From Methylobacter psychrophilus (GTDB lineage Bacteria > Pseudomonadota > Gammaproteobacteria > Methylococcales > Methylomonadaceae): a stretch of 62,002 nucleotides of DNA. The DNA lies in NCBI RefSeq assembly GCF_025583945.1, contig NZ_JAOEGU010000023.1:1-62002 (forward strand). Reading direction: 5' to 3'. This document shows, in pieces, positions 24,594 through 34,774 of the stretch. Numbering within the stretch: position 1 is the stretch's first letter; each line of letters starts with the position of its first letter. The position numbers and the translations under genes were made by a program. Below the pieces are notes generated by a model, which saw only the letters and a program-made list of their open reading frames with translations, searched no databases and had not been told where the DNA came from.

Positions 24594-26219
24594 TTAAGGT
24601 TTAAGAACTGTGTTTTGTGGGGGTTTGCTATTATCTGTTTCAGGATAATCCAGTGTGTAATGCAGGCCACGACTTTCTTTGCGTTGCTGTGCACACCGAA
24701 TGATTAATTCGGCGACGATGACCAGATTACGCAATTCCAGTAAATCACTGGTGACACGAAAATTACCATAATATTCGGCGATTTCTTTTTTAAGTAATTC
24801 CACCCGGTTCATCGCCCGACTAAGGCGTTTATCCGTTCTGACGATGCCTACGTAATCCCACATGAAATGACGTAATTCGTCCCAGTTGTGGGAAACAACT
24901 ACTTCTTCATCGGAATCGCTGACTTTCGATTCATCCCAGTCCGGAATTTTGGGCGTCGGAAGGATGTTGGGAAGTTTTAGTAAAATATCTTCACAGGCCC
25001 GATCGGCAAAAACCAGGCATTCCAGTAAGGAGTTGCTGGCCATACGGTTGGCACCGTGCAGACCGGTACAAGCCACTTCGCCAACAGCATAAAGATTTTT
25101 TATGTCAGTGCGTGCATAGCTGTCCGTTAACACACCGCCACAAGTGTAATGGGCAGCAGGAACAACAGGGATGGGCTGTTTGGTAATGTCGATACCAAAG
25201 TCAAGACACTGTTGATAAATGGTAGGAAAATGCTCGCGTATGAAGTCTGCCGGTTTGTGACTGATATCAAGATAAACACAGTCTATACCGCGTTTTTTCA
25301 TTTCGTGATCAATGGCTCTGGCAACAATATCCCTGGGGGCTAATTCGCCTCTTGGGTCAAAATTTTGCATAAAAGAAGAGCCATCAGCCAAAACCAGCTT
25401 ACCGCCTTCGCCTCTTAATGCTTCGCTGATAAGAAAAGAGCGAGCTTCAGGATGAAAAAGGCAGGTTGGATGGAATTGCATAAACTCCATGTTACTGACG
25501 CGGCAACCCGCACGCCATGCCAGGGCAATACCGTCACCGGTTGAACTATGCGGATTGGTACTATAAATATAAGCCATGTTGGCACCGCCGGTCGCCAGCA
25601 CCACGACGCGGGCAGTTATGGTTTTAACCCGGCTTTTTTTGGTGTCCAGAACATAGGCACCCAATACTTGTTTGCCGTTATCATCTCCGGTTGGGGCAGT
25701 AATTAACTCGACAACGCTATGGTGCTCAAATAATTCAATGTTGGCATGTGCTTGCGCACGTTCAATAAGTGATAGTGATATTGCCTTGCCGGTTGCGTCT
25801 GCAGAATGTACAACACGTCGATGAGAGTGACCACCTTCGCGATTTAAATGCAGTTGTATTTCGCCTGCCTGGTTTTGCTCTTCAGTAAAAACAACGCCTT
25901 GTTCGCGAAGCCAGTCTATGGAGCTTTTTCCGTGAGTGACGGTAAGTCTGACAATGTCAGGATTGCAAAGCCCTGCACCGGCGTCCAGTGTATCTTCAAT
26001 ATGAGATTCAATAGAATCTTCAGCATCAAAAACAGCTGATATGCCACCCTGTGCATAATAGGTGCTGCTGGAAGTTAGTGCAAATTTGGATAATACGGCA
26101 ACATTGATCGAGTGGTCAGCTAATTTAAGCGCTAAACTTAGCCCGGCACCGCCGCTGCCAATAATAAGGACATCATAATTTTTTGAATAGGGCATAAAGG
26201 TTAGTTGGTCAACATCCAC
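24594..26219 (-). CDS. nadB: L-aspartate oxidase NadB
   Basis: 541 residues. FAD-binding [59 protein letters not shown] and YTCGGV are the conserved blocks of NadB and fumarate-reductase-type flavoproteins; the spacing matches NadB. It oxidises L-aspartate to iminoaspartate, the first step of bacterial NAD synthesis. nadB divergent from rpoE/algU is the arrangement in gammaproteobacteria. A start at the inner Met (26195) is also possible. Confidence 0.95.
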   Translation of the reverse strand: MDVDQLTFMPYSKNYDVLIIGSGGAGLSLALKLADHSINVAVLSKFALTSSSTYYAQGGISAVFDAEDSIESHIEDTLDAGAGLCNPDIVRLTVTHGKSSIDWLREQGVVFTEEQNQAGEIQLHLNREGGHSHRRVVHSADATGKAISLSLIERAQAHANIELFEHHSVVELITAPTGDDNGKQVLGAYVLDTKKSRVKTITARVVVLATGGANMAYIYSTNPHSSTGDGIALAWRAGCRVSNMEFMQFHPTCLFHPEARSFLISEALRGEGGKLVLADGSSFMQNFDPRGELAPRDIVARAIDHEMKKRGIDCVYLDISHKPADFIREHFPTIYQQCLDFGIDITKQPIPVVPAAHYTCGGVLTDSYARTDIKNLYAVGEVACTGLHGANRMASNSLLECLVFADRACEDILLKLPNILPTPKIPDWDESKVSDSDEEVVVSHNWDELRHFMWDYVGIVRTDKRLSRAMNRVELLKKEIAEYYGNFRVTSDLLELRNLVIVAELIIRCAQQRKESRGLHYTLDYPETDNSKPPQNTVLKP

Positions 26220-26331
26220 AGGGCAAACTTTAGAAAAAATTTCATTATCTAAATTAAGGTTGTGGCTTAGTTATCATTGTTTATGGATAATAACGCTTTT
26301 TAGAGTGATAGCACAATTTTTGTACATAATA

Positions 26332-26360
26332 GAACTTTATGCGATTGTATTTGTCCACCC
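26332..26360 (+). promoter_or_regulatory. Candidate sigma-E (AlgU) promoter of algU
   Basis: GAACTT at 26332-26337 matches the -35 of envelope-stress sigma factors exactly; 16 bases further TCCACC is a weak match to the TCTRA -10. AlgU genes usually activate themselves. Only 18 bp remain before the start codon, so the leader would be very short, which lowers confidence. Confidence 0.35.
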
Positions 26361-26378
26361 CCGGGTTAAAGAGCAGTA

Positions 26379-26981
26379 GTGAGCAGTTACACTAAATACA
26401 GCGAACAACTAGATGAAGACCTGGTGTTGCGGGTGCAACAAGGCGATAAATCTGCATTTGATTTTTTGGTGATTAAATATCAGCATAGAATCATTCAGTT
26501 GGTAAATCGTTATGTCAAAGACCCCAGTGAGGCTCAGGACGTGGCTCAGGAAGCTTTTATCAAAGCTTATCGTGCGTTGGGGGATTTCAGGGGCGACTCG
26601 GCTTTTTATACCTGGCTTTATCGTATTGCCATTAATACGGCAAAAAATTACCTGGTATCACGATCAAGAAGAAGCGCTAATTATCATGTCGATATTCAGG
26701 ATGCCGAGGCTTTTGAAAATGCACCACAGTTGCAGGGAATGGATACCCCTGAACAGTTATTATTAAATCAGGAAATAGTCGACACTATTAAAATCGTCAT
26801 TGAAAAGCTTCCTGAAGATATGCGCACAGCCATTATGTTGCGTGAATTTGAGGGCATGAGTTACGAAGAAATTGCACAAGCAATGGATTGTCCTATTGGT
26901 ACGGTACGGTCACGCATTTTTAGAGCGCGTGAGGCGATCGATGATAAATTAAACCCTTTGCTTGAACACGGTGGTTTTTAA
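26379..26981 (+). CDS. algU: Envelope-stress sigma factor AlgU/RpoE
   Basis: 200 residues beginning at GTG. Region 2 (FDFLVIKYQHRIIQLVNRYV, SEAQDVAQEAFIKAYRAL, FRGDSAFYTWLYRIAINTAK) and region 4 (LPEDMRTAIMLREFEGMSYE, IAQAMDCPIGTVRSRIFRAR) are complete. It directs genes for outer-membrane stress. The stop shares a base with the next start (TAATG), coupling it to its anti-sigma factor. Confidence 0.95.
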   Translation: MSSYTKYSEQLDEDLVLRVQQGDKSAFDFLVIKYQHRIIQLVNRYVKDPSEAQDVAQEAFIKAYRALGDFRGDSAFYTWLYRIAINTAKNYLVSRSRRSANYHVDIQDAEAFENAPQLQGMDTPEQLLLNQEIVDTIKIVIEKLPEDMRTAIMLREFEGMSYEEIAQAMDCPIGTVRSRIFRAREAIDDKLNPLLEHGGF

Positions 26982-27580
26982 TGCCTGAAGATTTAAATTT
27001 AAAAATATCTCAATTTCTTGATAATGAACTTGATCAAGTCGATGCTTTGTCTTGTTTGAAAAGAATGCAATCCCGGCCTGAGTTGAAAGACAAGTTGAGG
27101 CGTTATGAAATGATTAGTCATGCCATGAAAAAAGACGCTTTTTTATTAATCAAAGCCGATTTTTCAACAAAAATACATCAGCAGATACAGCAAGAACCGG
27201 TTTATTTTTTACCTCAACATAAGTCATTTAAGCGTAGCCATAAACAAATTGCGGTCGCGGCATCACTGGTTATTGTTGCCGTAATTGCAGGACGGAGTAT
27301 AAACATTTCCAATCAGTCGGTTAACGCGGTAACAGCGCTCCAGGTTGCGCAGAATAAACCCCATCAACAGCCGGATAAGCCTGTTGAAGCTACGCAATAT
27401 CCACTCAATAAACAAATTAATGATTATCTTCAAGCCCATAATAATAGTGTTTATACCAATGGTGAGGCTGATTTTCAGCCCTATGCCAGAGTAACGGCAT
27501 CCAGTAGGCCGTCCGAGAATAGAAAACCGATTGCGGAAAAGCCAGTTCGGTCAGATTTTCCGCTCATTTTCGTTAAATAG
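26981..27580 (+). CDS. mucA: Anti-sigma factor MucA/RseA
   Basis: 199 residues. The N-terminal domain (about 5-80) has the RseA-type start KISQFLDNELDQVDALSCLK and RYEMISHAMK, which holds the sigma factor; one membrane helix (about 88-106, IAVAASLVIVAVIAG) follows; the periplasmic part is Gln/Pro-rich. DegS-type cleavage acts on the last residues: the chain ends SDFPLIFVK. It overlaps algU by one base. Confidence 0.88.
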   Translation: MPEDLNLKISQFLDNELDQVDALSCLKRMQSRPELKDKLRRYEMISHAMKKDAFLLIKADFSTKIHQQIQQEPVYFLPQHKSFKRSHKQIAVAASLVIVAVIAGRSINISNQSVNAVTALQVAQNKPHQQPDKPVEATQYPLNKQINDYLQAHNNSVYTNGEADFQPYARVTASSRPSENRKPIAEKPVRSDFPLIFVK

Positions 27581-27675
27581 CACAACTATTTGCCTCAAAT
27601 GATCAAAAAACCTGACTCAAAATGGCTTCTCCTCGCTACAGCTTCTATTCTCGGACAGCTTCCCAGTAATAATAA

Positions 27676-28638
27676 ATGACTGCGATTAAGCATTTTTTTG
27701 TGGTTTTTCTTTTGTCTACCGGGATTGTTTCGGCAAAAGAACCTGAGTTAACTGCCCGCCAAATATTAATGAAAATGAACCACGCCATGGCAGTCTTAAA
27801 TTATCAGGGCACTGTTGCATTTCTTAAAAATGGCAAGCTGGAACCAATGAAATATGTTCACGCTGCTAAAGATGGTGTTGAACAGGAGCGTCTATTGTCG
27901 TTAAATTCGCCGTTGCGTGAAATTATCAGAGACGCAGGTAAAGTCAGTTGCCTGTTTAAGGAAACACAACAAACGCTGGTTGATCATCGGCCATTTGAAC
28001 GCTCTTTTTTGGTTGATATGCCAAGCAACTTGAATGATATAAGTGCCATTTATCAGTTCGGGATAGTGGGGCAGGAAAATGTCGCCATGCTGCCAAGCTA
28101 CGTTATTGCCGTTCAGCCTCAAGATAATGCAAGGTATCTTCGTAAAATATGGGTGGAAAAACGCTATTTTTTGCCGCTTAAAGTAGCTGTTTACGATAAT
28201 TCTGGTACTCTTTTAGAACAGGTTGTTTTTACCGATATAACCGTTAAAGATGCGTTGTCTTTTATTCCGGTTAAATCCCTGGATACTAAAAACCCAGCTA
28301 GGCATATTCACCAGCTACCGACGCAATCCGCTGATCAGGCGGCTTTTGTTGTAACAGCGAAGCCGGCAGGTTTTCGGGACATTTTCTTTGCTCGCAAGCC
28401 GATGCACAATACTGAGCAGCCTGTTGATCACTTATTGTTAAGTGATGGTTTTACTTCCGTATCAATTTACATGGAAAGCAAAAGTGAAGGTATGTTGTCG
28501 GGTCTTCAATCTGTCGGTGCGGTTAATTTATATAGCCGAACCATCAATAATTATCAATTGACGGTAATGGGTGAAGTGCCTGTAGAAACTGTCAAATTTA
28601 TAGCCGAAGGTATCAAACTTCGGGATCTCAAAAATTGA
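27676..28638 (+). CDS. mucB: Periplasmic stress regulator MucB/RseB
   Basis: 320 residues with a signal peptide (FFVVFLLSTGIVSAKEPE). The MucB/RseB lolA-like domain has NHAMAVLNYQGTVAFLKNGK and the second, smaller domain has FRDIFFARKP and LLLSDGFTSVSIYMES. MucB shields MucA from proteolysis until outer-membrane trouble releases it, sensing lipopolysaccharide. It lies 95 bp after mucA. A mucC/rseC homologue, which usually follows, is missing; mucD is next. Confidence 0.9.
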   Translation: MTAIKHFFVVFLLSTGIVSAKEPELTARQILMKMNHAMAVLNYQGTVAFLKNGKLEPMKYVHAAKDGVEQERLLSLNSPLREIIRDAGKVSCLFKETQQTLVDHRPFERSFLVDMPSNLNDISAIYQFGIVGQENVAMLPSYVIAVQPQDNARYLRKIWVEKRYFLPLKVAVYDNSGTLLEQVVFTDITVKDALSFIPVKSLDTKNPARHIHQLPTQSADQAAFVVTAKPAGFRDIFFARKPMHNTEQPVDHLLLSDGFTSVSIYMESKSEGMLSGLQSVGAVNLYSRTINNYQLTVMGEVPVETVKFIAEGIKLRDLKN

Positions 28639-28657
28639 ATTATCCTGTTTAGACAGG

Positions 28658-28711
28658 TACTATCAGTACTTAGGGTGGTTACGCAGTTCAGACTGTTAAA
28701 TACTGATAGTA
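28658..28711. repeat. Inverted repeat between mucB and mucD
   Basis: TACTATCAGTA (28658-28668) and TACTGATAGTA (28701-28711) are perfect 11 bp complements around a 32-base loop. It may be a weak terminator, an mRNA stem separating expression of mucD, or an operator. Confidence 0.5.
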
Positions 28712-28781
28712 TAGGCAGCAAGATTAGTTGTTATAGGTCAGTAATATAATTATTTTATTAATGTTAGGGAATGGAGTTTTT

Positions 28782-30203
28782 ATGCTTAAAAAGCTTGGTT
28801 GGTCTGTTTTTCTGGTTTTTCTTTGTAGTCAAAATGTAGTAGCGCAGTTACCAGACTTTACCGAGATGGTAAAGGTTAATGGCGTCGCAGTAGTCAACAT
28901 CAGTACTACCCAAAAAGCGCCGGTCGAGGTTGCCGGAGCACCTAAAGAACAACAGCCCATGCCTGAAGGGTTGCCGCCTGAAATGGAAGAGCTGTTTAAA
29001 CGTTTTTTTAATAATCCTGATGGTGGTAACGGTGGTGGTGAGGGTGGAAGTGGAGACACCCAGTCGCTGGGCTCCGGTTTTATTATTTCCAAAGATGGCT
29101 ATATATTAACCAATCATCATGTCGTTAAAGATGCTGATGAAATCATTGTTAAATTTTCTGATAGACGGGAATTAATAGCAAAGCTTATCGGTTCGGATAC
29201 GCGTACCGATGTGGCGGTATTAAAAGTCGAAGCGACTGATTTGCCGGTAGTGACTATTGGAGACCCTGCTAAACTGCAGGTTGGTGAGTGGGTTTTAGCG
29301 ATTGGTTCACCATTTGGTTTTGAGCAGTCAGTGACAGCAGGTATAGTCAGTGCTAAAGGCCGCAGTTTGCCGGGTGGCAATTATGTGCCGTTTATACAAA
29401 CGGATGTGGCGATTAATCCAGGCAATTCAGGCGGGCCGCTATTTAATATGGATGGTAAAGTTGTGGGTATCAACTCACAAATTTATAGCCGTACCGGTGG
29501 CTTTATGGGTCTTTCATTCTCTATTCCGATGGATATAGTGATGAATGTCGTTGAGCAAATAAAATCGAGCGGTAAAGCGGCGCATGGCTGGTTAGGCGTG
29601 CAAATTCAGGACGTAACTCGTGAATTGGCTGAATCATTTAATATGAAGAAACCACAGGGAGCATTAGTTTCTAAAGTGATTCCTGGTAGTCCTGCAGAAA
29701 AAGCAGACTTGCAGATTGGTGATATTATTACCGAGTTTAATGGTCAACCGATTGAAAAGTCAGGTGATTTACCACCTATGGTTGGTATGACACCGATTAA
29801 TGATAAAGCAACGCTAAAAATTCTCAGGCAAGGTAATGAGAAAACGCTAAATTTCAGTATAGGACTTTTACCGGAACAGATTGATAAAGTCGCTGATACC
29901 AAAGCCGAGAAGGCTAGGCCCACCAATAGATTGGGCATTAGTGTTACTGATTTAACCGCTGAAGAAAGAGAGGTCTTGCAAGTTATTAAAGGCGGTGTGT
30001 TGGTTCAAAGTGTCGAAAAAGGCATTGCCAAGAACGCAGGTATTCAACCCGGTGATGTTATTTTACGGATTGCCAACAATGTTATTGTTGGTGTCGCTGA
30101 CTTTGAAAAGACCGTCAAAACTCTTCCAGTTGGAAAATCAGTCGCTGTTTTAATTCAGCGTCGTGGTAGTCCGGCCTTTTTGGCACTTAAAATAGACAAG
30201 TAA
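28782..30203 (+). CDS. mucD: Periplasmic serine protease MucD/DegP (Do family)
   Basis: 473 residues from the ATG at 28782, where a signal peptide begins (MLKKLGWSVFLVFLCSQNVV). The trypsin-like domain has TNHHVV (His), RTDVAVLKV (Asp) and INPGNSGGPL (Ser); two PDZ domains follow (about 265-360 and 385-470). It degrades misfolded periplasmic proteins and belongs with the algU stress operon. A clear terminator follows. An upstream in-frame ATG (28761) would add seven residues before the signal and is less likely. A Gly-rich loop lies before the protease domain. Confidence 0.93.
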   Translation: MLKKLGWSVFLVFLCSQNVVAQLPDFTEMVKVNGVAVVNISTTQKAPVEVAGAPKEQQPMPEGLPPEMEELFKRFFNNPDGGNGGGEGGSGDTQSLGSGFIISKDGYILTNHHVVKDADEIIVKFSDRRELIAKLIGSDTRTDVAVLKVEATDLPVVTIGDPAKLQVGEWVLAIGSPFGFEQSVTAGIVSAKGRSLPGGNYVPFIQTDVAINPGNSGGPLFNMDGKVVGINSQIYSRTGGFMGLSFSIPMDIVMNVVEQIKSSGKAAHGWLGVQIQDVTRELAESFNMKKPQGALVSKVIPGSPAEKADLQIGDIITEFNGQPIEKSGDLPPMVGMTPINDKATLKILRQGNEKTLNFSIGLLPEQIDKVADTKAEKARPTNRLGISVTDLTAEEREVLQVIKGGVLVQSVEKGIAKNAGIQPGDVILRIANNVIVGVADFEKTVKTLPVGKSVAVLIQRRGSPAFLALKIDK

Positions 30204-30265
30204 TATTGAGGAAAAAGGCTAAAAAGCAATCGTAAGTAAATGATTGCAGTAATGGCCCAATAAGC

Positions 30266-30298
30266 AAAAAACGGCGGATTTATTTCGCCGTTTTTTTT
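30266..30298 (+). terminator. Intrinsic terminator of the algU-mucABD operon
   Basis: AAAACGGCG and CGCCGTTTT form the stem, followed by eight T. Confidence 0.9.
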
Positions 30299-30320
30299 GA
30301 TTTAAAAATAGGCAATAACG

Positions 30321-30435
30321 CTATAGATTTTCAGATAAATAATTTCGATGCTAACGGATAACATCCCTTGAAGGGATGGTATCCGTAATAGTTTACAGCG
30401 ACGTGAATAGAAATTTAATTTCTGAAAGATTATAG
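30321..30435 (-). repeat. 115 bp palindromic repeat, copy C (reversed)
   Basis: Begins CTATAGATTTTCAGATAAAT and ends TTTAATTTCTGAAAGATTATAG-like sequence, the reverse of copy A and exactly the same length. The central palindrome is at 30354-30386 with one mismatched pair and a single G in the middle. Confidence 0.8.
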
Positions 30436-30695
30436 TATCAAAATAACCGTAGGGGCAGAGCTATGTGTCTGCCCTGCATTGGATGATACTGTTAAATTGG
30501 CCTAACGCATAGATTCGCTCCTGCGTGTTTTCATGAGTTCCATGCCACCTAAAAGTCCTCTGTTTTTATTTTTTGCCGCATAATCGCCGTTTGCAGATCG
30601 ATGGTGGTTAACTAAACTTACCACCCTGTTGTGCATTTAGTTTAAAATCTCTTATAAATTGATCCTCTGTGCATCCTGATTACTTATTTAAAATA
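30436..30695. other. Intergenic sequence before prmB
   Basis: Apart from the GTAGGGGC hairpin nothing is recognised. The prmB promoter should be in the last 150 bp. Confidence 0.4.
30453..30474. repeat. GTAGGGGC-type hairpin
   Basis: GGGCAGA (30453-30459) and TCTGCCC (30468-30474) form a stem after GTA. A similar GTAGGGGCA hairpin lies at 32727-32749; these are REP-like words. Confidence 0.5.
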
Positions 30696-31628
30696 ATGCA
30701 AACAACACCTTTTGAAGTTTTAACTACATTATCGACGCTGCGTGATTATATTCGTTGGGCGTCCAGTCGATTTACCCAATCCAGGGTCAGTTTTGGTCAT
30801 GGTACTGTTACTGCACTTGATGAAGCCGCAGCTTTGGTTTTACATACTGTTTATCAGCCTTATAATCTGGCTGAAGCTTATCTGGACACCATTCTAACGA
30901 TGCATGAGCGCCAGGCTGTCATTGATATTATTGATAGACGGATTAATGAAAGAATACCGGCATCTTATTTAACCAATGAAGCTATTTTTGCAGGCTTGTC
31001 ATTTTACGTTGATCCAAGGGTTTTGGTGCCCAGATCACCCATTGCTGAATTAATCGAACAACGCTTTTCACCCTGGGTAGAAGAAGATCAGGTCGGGCGT
31101 ATTCTGGATTTATGTACCGGCAGTGCTTGTATTGCCATCGCCTGTGCTTATGCTTTTCAAAATGCTTTGGTTGATGCCGTTGATTTATCCGTTGATGCCC
31201 TGGCTGTCGCTGAAATCAATATTGAAAATCATCAGCTATCCGACTCGGTGACACTCTATCAGTCGGATTTGTTTAAAGCACTGCCACCCGTTCAATACGA
31301 TGTTATCGTCAGTAATCCACCTTATGTCTGTCATCAAGAATGGGAAAATTTGCCGCAGGAGTTTCGTGCGGAGCCGGATATGGGCTTTAAAGGTGGCCTT
31401 ACCGGTCTGGATATTGTTCTTCGTATATTGGTTGATGCGGATGATTATTTGGCCGAGCAGGGCATTTTGGTTGTGGAGGTCGGTAGTAGTGCAGAAACTC
31501 TGCAGAACACTTTCCCTGATGTGCCATTTTACTGGCTGGATTTTGAACGGGGCGGCGATGGCGTATTTTTGCTGACCGCTGAACAGGTTCATGACTATCA
31601 CGAATTATTTATCGCGGCCTTACGTTAA
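30696..31628 (+). CDS. prmB: 50S ribosomal protein L3 glutamine methyltransferase PrmB
   Basis: 310 residues. [14 protein letters not shown] is the SAM-binding motif, VSNPPYV (about 206) the catalytic NPPY that positions the glutamine amide, and VEVGSS a late strand. The N-terminal helical part ([20 protein letters not shown]) is that of PrmB, not PrmC. It methylates Gln of L3. An earlier GTG (30669) is in frame, but the ATG fits family length. aroC starts two bases after the stop, as in many gammaproteobacteria, so they form an operon. Confidence 0.93.
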   Translation: MQTTPFEVLTTLSTLRDYIRWASSRFTQSRVSFGHGTVTALDEAAALVLHTVYQPYNLAEAYLDTILTMHERQAVIDIIDRRINERIPASYLTNEAIFAGLSFYVDPRVLVPRSPIAELIEQRFSPWVEEDQVGRILDLCTGSACIAIACAYAFQNALVDAVDLSVDALAVAEINIENHQLSDSVTLYQSDLFKALPPVQYDVIVSNPPYVCHQEWENLPQEFRAEPDMGFKGGLTGLDIVLRILVDADDYLAEQGILVVEVGSSAETLQNTFPDVPFYWLDFERGGDGVFLLTAEQVHDYHELFIAALR

Positions 31629-31630
31629 TT

Positions 31631-32719
31631 ATGTCTGGAAATACAATAGGAAAACTTTTTACCGTCACTTCGTTTGGCGAAAGTCATGGTCCTGCCATCG
31701 GCTGTATCGTTGATGGCTGCCCTCCGGGACTGGCTTTGACAGAAGCCGATTTACAGGAAGATCTTGATCGTAGGAAACCGGGTACTTCAAGGCATACCAC
31801 GCAACGGCGTGAAGCCGATGAGGTTAGAATTTTGTCGGGGGTGTTTGAAGGTAAAACAACCGGTACGCCGATTGGTTTGCTCATTGAGAATACTGATCAA
31901 CGCTCTAAAGATTATTCCAAAATTGCCGATACCTTCAGACCGGGACATGCGGATTACACTTACCAGCAGAAGTATGGATTTAGAGATTATCGTGGCGGCG
32001 GGCGCTCATCGGCACGGGAAACTGCCATGCGTGTCGCCGCTGGCGGTATTGCCAAAAAATATCTCAAAGAGCAGGCGGGTATAGAGATTCGTGGTTATTT
32101 ATCGCAACTGGGACCGATAAAAATTGAAAAGCTCGATTGGAGTATTATTGACAGCAACCCTTTCTTTTGTCCTGACGCTGATAAAGTTCCTGAAATGGAA
32201 GCTTATATGGATGCCTTGCGCAAGGAAGGCGAATCGATAGGTGCAAGAATTGAAGTGGTAGCAACCAATGTCCCACCCGGTTTGGGTGAACCCATTTTTG
32301 ACCGACTTGATGCCGATTTGGCTCATGCTCTAATGAGTATTAATGCGGTAAAAGGCGTGGAAATCGGTGATGGCTTTGCTTGCATTGATACTAAAGGTAC
32401 ACAGTTTCGCGATGAAATAACGCCAGCCGGTTTTTTAAGTAATCATGCCGGTGGTATTTTGGGGGGGATTTCCAGTGGTCAATCAATTACCGCCAGTATC
32501 GCTTTAAAAGCAACGTCCAGCTTGCGACTGGCCGGTAAAAGTATCAATCAGCAAGGTGAGGCAATTGATGTGATTACCCAAGGTCGTCATGATCCCTGTG
32601 TTGGTATTCGTGCCACGCCAATTGCCGAAGCGATGATGGCAATTGTGTTGATGGATCATTTTCTGCGTCACCGGGCCCAAAATATGGGTGTTGTGTCAGG
32701 ATTGCCGATTTTGCGATAA
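31631..32719 (+). CDS. aroC: Chorismate synthase AroC
   Basis: 362 residues, the family's length. Signatures include [34 protein letters not shown] and [20 protein letters not shown], which hold FMN and substrate contacts. It makes chorismate from EPSP with reduced FMN. The product also feeds pabB at the other end of the window. It is coupled to prmB. Confidence 0.97.
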   Translation: MSGNTIGKLFTVTSFGESHGPAIGCIVDGCPPGLALTEADLQEDLDRRKPGTSRHTTQRREADEVRILSGVFEGKTTGTPIGLLIENTDQRSKDYSKIADTFRPGHADYTYQQKYGFRDYRGGGRSSARETAMRVAAGGIAKKYLKEQAGIEIRGYLSQLGPIKIEKLDWSIIDSNPFFCPDADKVPEMEAYMDALRKEGESIGARIEVVATNVPPGLGEPIFDRLDADLAHALMSINAVKGVEIGDGFACIDTKGTQFRDEITPAGFLSNHAGGILGGISSGQSITASIALKATSSLRLAGKSINQQGEAIDVITQGRHDPCVGIRATPIAEAMMAIVLMDHFLRHRAQNMGVVSGLPILR

Positions 32720-32726
32720 TCTTGTA

Positions 32727-32749
32727 GGGGCAATCCTGTGTGATTGTCC
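32727..32749. repeat. GTAGGGGC-type hairpin, second copy
   Basis: GGCAAT and ATTGTC arms follow GTAGG just after the aroC stop; may serve as an RNA-stabilising hairpin. Confidence 0.45.
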
Positions 32750-32816
32750 TGATTAAAGCCGTTGTGGTTAACCATTTTTATAGTGGTATTTTCGACTACC
32801 AACTTAACCAGGGACA

Positions 32817-32843
32817 GATACCATCCCTTGAAGGGATGTTATC
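32817..32843. repeat. Palindrome core, copy D of the 115 bp repeat
   Basis: Only the central palindrome (GATACCATCCCTT and complement, one mismatch) is clear; the CTATAG ends are not recognisable, so this is a decayed copy. Confidence 0.6.
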
Positions 32844-32928
32844 AGTAAAATTATCCCACTTTAAATGGGTAGCCATATTTTCAATAGGTTTGGAAAAGAG
32901 ATGCCCCTTTTTTTACATGAATAATTAA

Positions 32929-34092
32929 ATGTCTGTTCCATACTGGCGATTGTCAGGGTTTTATTTTTTTTATTTTGCCACGCTAGGCTGTTTTGTCCCT
33001 TACTGGAGCCTTTATTTAAAAGGGATTGGCTTTAATCCCGTTGAAATTGGTGAGCTTTCTGCGTTGTTGGTAGGCACCAAAATTATTGCCCCTTTGTTGT
33101 GGGGCTGGATTGCCGACCATACCGGAAAAAGTTTACGTATAATTCGTCTGGCTGCATTTTTTGCAGCAGTGCTTTTTGCCGGCTTTTTATATGTCCATGA
33201 TTATTTATGGGTTGCCGTAATAACGATCAGTTTCAGTTTTTTTTGGAATGCCGTGTTGCCGCAATTTGAAGCCGTTACTCTGTTTCATTTAAAAAAGGAA
33301 GCGCATCGTTACAGTCAAATAAGGCTGTGGGGATCGGTTGGTTTTATTGTCACGGTGTTAGGCATGGGACTTATACTCGATAAGTTGCCTGTTGCAACAC
33401 TTCCGGTTGCCATTGTCGTGTTGTTGGTTTTAAACTGGTGGGTCACCTTAATAACGCCCGAAGCCAAGTCTGTCAGCCATCGATCTGCTTCGCTTGGGAT
33501 GTTGCAAATAATAAAAAGACCTGAAGTCTTGGCTTTTTTTGTGGTTAACATATTACTGCAAGTGGCTCATGCACCATATTATGTTTTTTATTCGATTTAT
33601 TTAAAGCAAAATCATTATTCAGCAACAGTCACCGGATTACTCTGGGCGCTTGGGGTTTTAGCGGAGATCGTTTTATTTCTGGCTATGAGACGTTTGTTAA
33701 AGCGCTTTTCTTTAAGAGCTATTTTATTATTCAGTTTGGTGCTGGCTACCGGTCGCTGGTTAATAATAGGCTGGTGTCCTGATTATTTGGGTTTGTTGAT
33801 TTTTGCCCAATTATTACATGCCGCAACTTTTGGCGGTGTTCATGTTGTTGCCATACATCTGGTGCATCTTTATTTTGGCGAGCAGCATCAGGGTAAAGGT
33901 CAGGCGTTATATAGCAGTCTTAGTTTTGGTGTCGGCGGTGTGCTGGGTAGTCTTTATAGCGGTTATTACTGGGAGTCATTGGGTTCAAGGTTTGTTTATT
34001 CAGTGGCGGCACTCTGTTGCGGTCTTGCCTTGGTGATTACTTATATCTGGGTAGGCAGGGAAAATTCTCAAAAATCAACGGCATTAGGTTAG
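32929..34092 (+). CDS. MFS transporter (HcaT/MFS_1-like)
   Basis: 387 residues with about twelve membrane helices. FATLGCFVPYWSLYLKGIGF at the start, GWIADHTGKSLRI in the first cytoplasmic loop, and RLWGSVGFIVTVLGMG are features of the HcaT/nucleoside-like MFS_1 group. The substrate is unknown: relatives include putative phenylpropionate and nucleoside carriers. The ATG directly follows a TAA in another frame. It is flanked by a decayed repeat upstream and by exbB 68 bp downstream. Confidence 0.82.
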   Translation: MSVPYWRLSGFYFFYFATLGCFVPYWSLYLKGIGFNPVEIGELSALLVGTKIIAPLLWGWIADHTGKSLRIIRLAAFFAAVLFAGFLYVHDYLWVAVITISFSFFWNAVLPQFEAVTLFHLKKEAHRYSQIRLWGSVGFIVTVLGMGLILDKLPVATLPVAIVVLLVLNWWVTLITPEAKSVSHRSASLGMLQIIKRPEVLAFFVVNILLQVAHAPYYVFYSIYLKQNHYSATVTGLLWALGVLAEIVLFLAMRRLLKRFSLRAILLFSLVLATGRWLIIGWCPDYLGLLIFAQLLHAATFGGVHVVAIHLVHLYFGEQHQGKGQALYSSLSFGVGGVLGSLYSGYYWESLGSRFVYSVAALCCGLALVITYIWVGRENSQKSTALG

Positions 34093-34159
34093 AATAAGGC
34101 GCAAGATTCAAGATTTTTTCAGCTTATATTGGCTCCAATTTACTTTATCAGGAAACAAA

Positions 34160-34774
34160 GTGTTTGAAATAATAAAAAGCGGTGGCTGGATGATGCTACC
34201 CATCATGCTATGTTCAATTGGTGCAATGGGTATTGTCGTCGAACGTTTTTGGTCGTTACAAAAAAAGAAGATATTGCCACCGGAATTGGTTCCTCAGGTA
34301 TGGAAATTATCTCGCGAAAAAAGATTGGATGATGTGGCTTTACATCGTTTAAAGACCAGTTCGCCTCTTGGTTGTATCTTGGCGGCTGGTCTTGCGAACA
34401 GGCATCATGGCCGGGATGTGATGAAAGAATGTATTGAAGAATCAGGCAGAAAAGTTGTGCATGATTTGGAGCGCTATCTTAATACCTTGGGTACTATTGC
34501 AACAATAAGTCCATTATTGGGTTTGTTGGGAACGGTGTTTGGTATGATAGATATTTTCGCGTCATTGATGCAGCATGGTTCCGGAGATCCCAGTGTTTTA
34601 GCAGGCGGCATTTCGGTAGCATTAATTACCACAGCAGCAGGATTAACCGTAGGCATACCCAGTTTGATTTTTCATCGCTACTTTGAAAGATTGGTGGATG
34701 AATATGTCGTCGATATGGAAGCTGAAGCATTAAAACTGATAGATATACTACATGGAGACCGCGAGGTATCCTGA
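34160..34774 (+). CDS. exbB: ExbB-like proton channel subunit
   Basis: 204 residues from a GTG start with AGGAAA upstream. Three membrane helices (about 10-30, 110-130, 155-175) and the block TLGTIATISPLLGLLGTVFG then GGISVALITTAAGLTVGIPS are those of MotA/TolQ/ExbB proton channels. With ExbD it energises outer-membrane uptake through a TonB protein, none of which is encoded here. The last base overlaps exbD. Confidence 0.9.
   Translation: MFEIIKSGGWMMLPIMLCSIGAMGIVVERFWSLQKKKILPPELVPQVWKLSREKRLDDVALHRLKTSSPLGCILAAGLANRHHGRDVMKECIEESGRKVVHDLERYLNTLGTIATISPLLGLLGTVFGMIDIFASLMQHGSGDPSVLAGGISVALITTAAGLTVGIPSLIFHRYFERLVDEYVVDMEAEALKLIDILHGDREVS

Noticed and set aside
32740-32928. 62-codon plus-strand frame before the MFS gene
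   Set aside because: It reads across the REP-like hairpin and the copy D palindrome, so it is probably chance.
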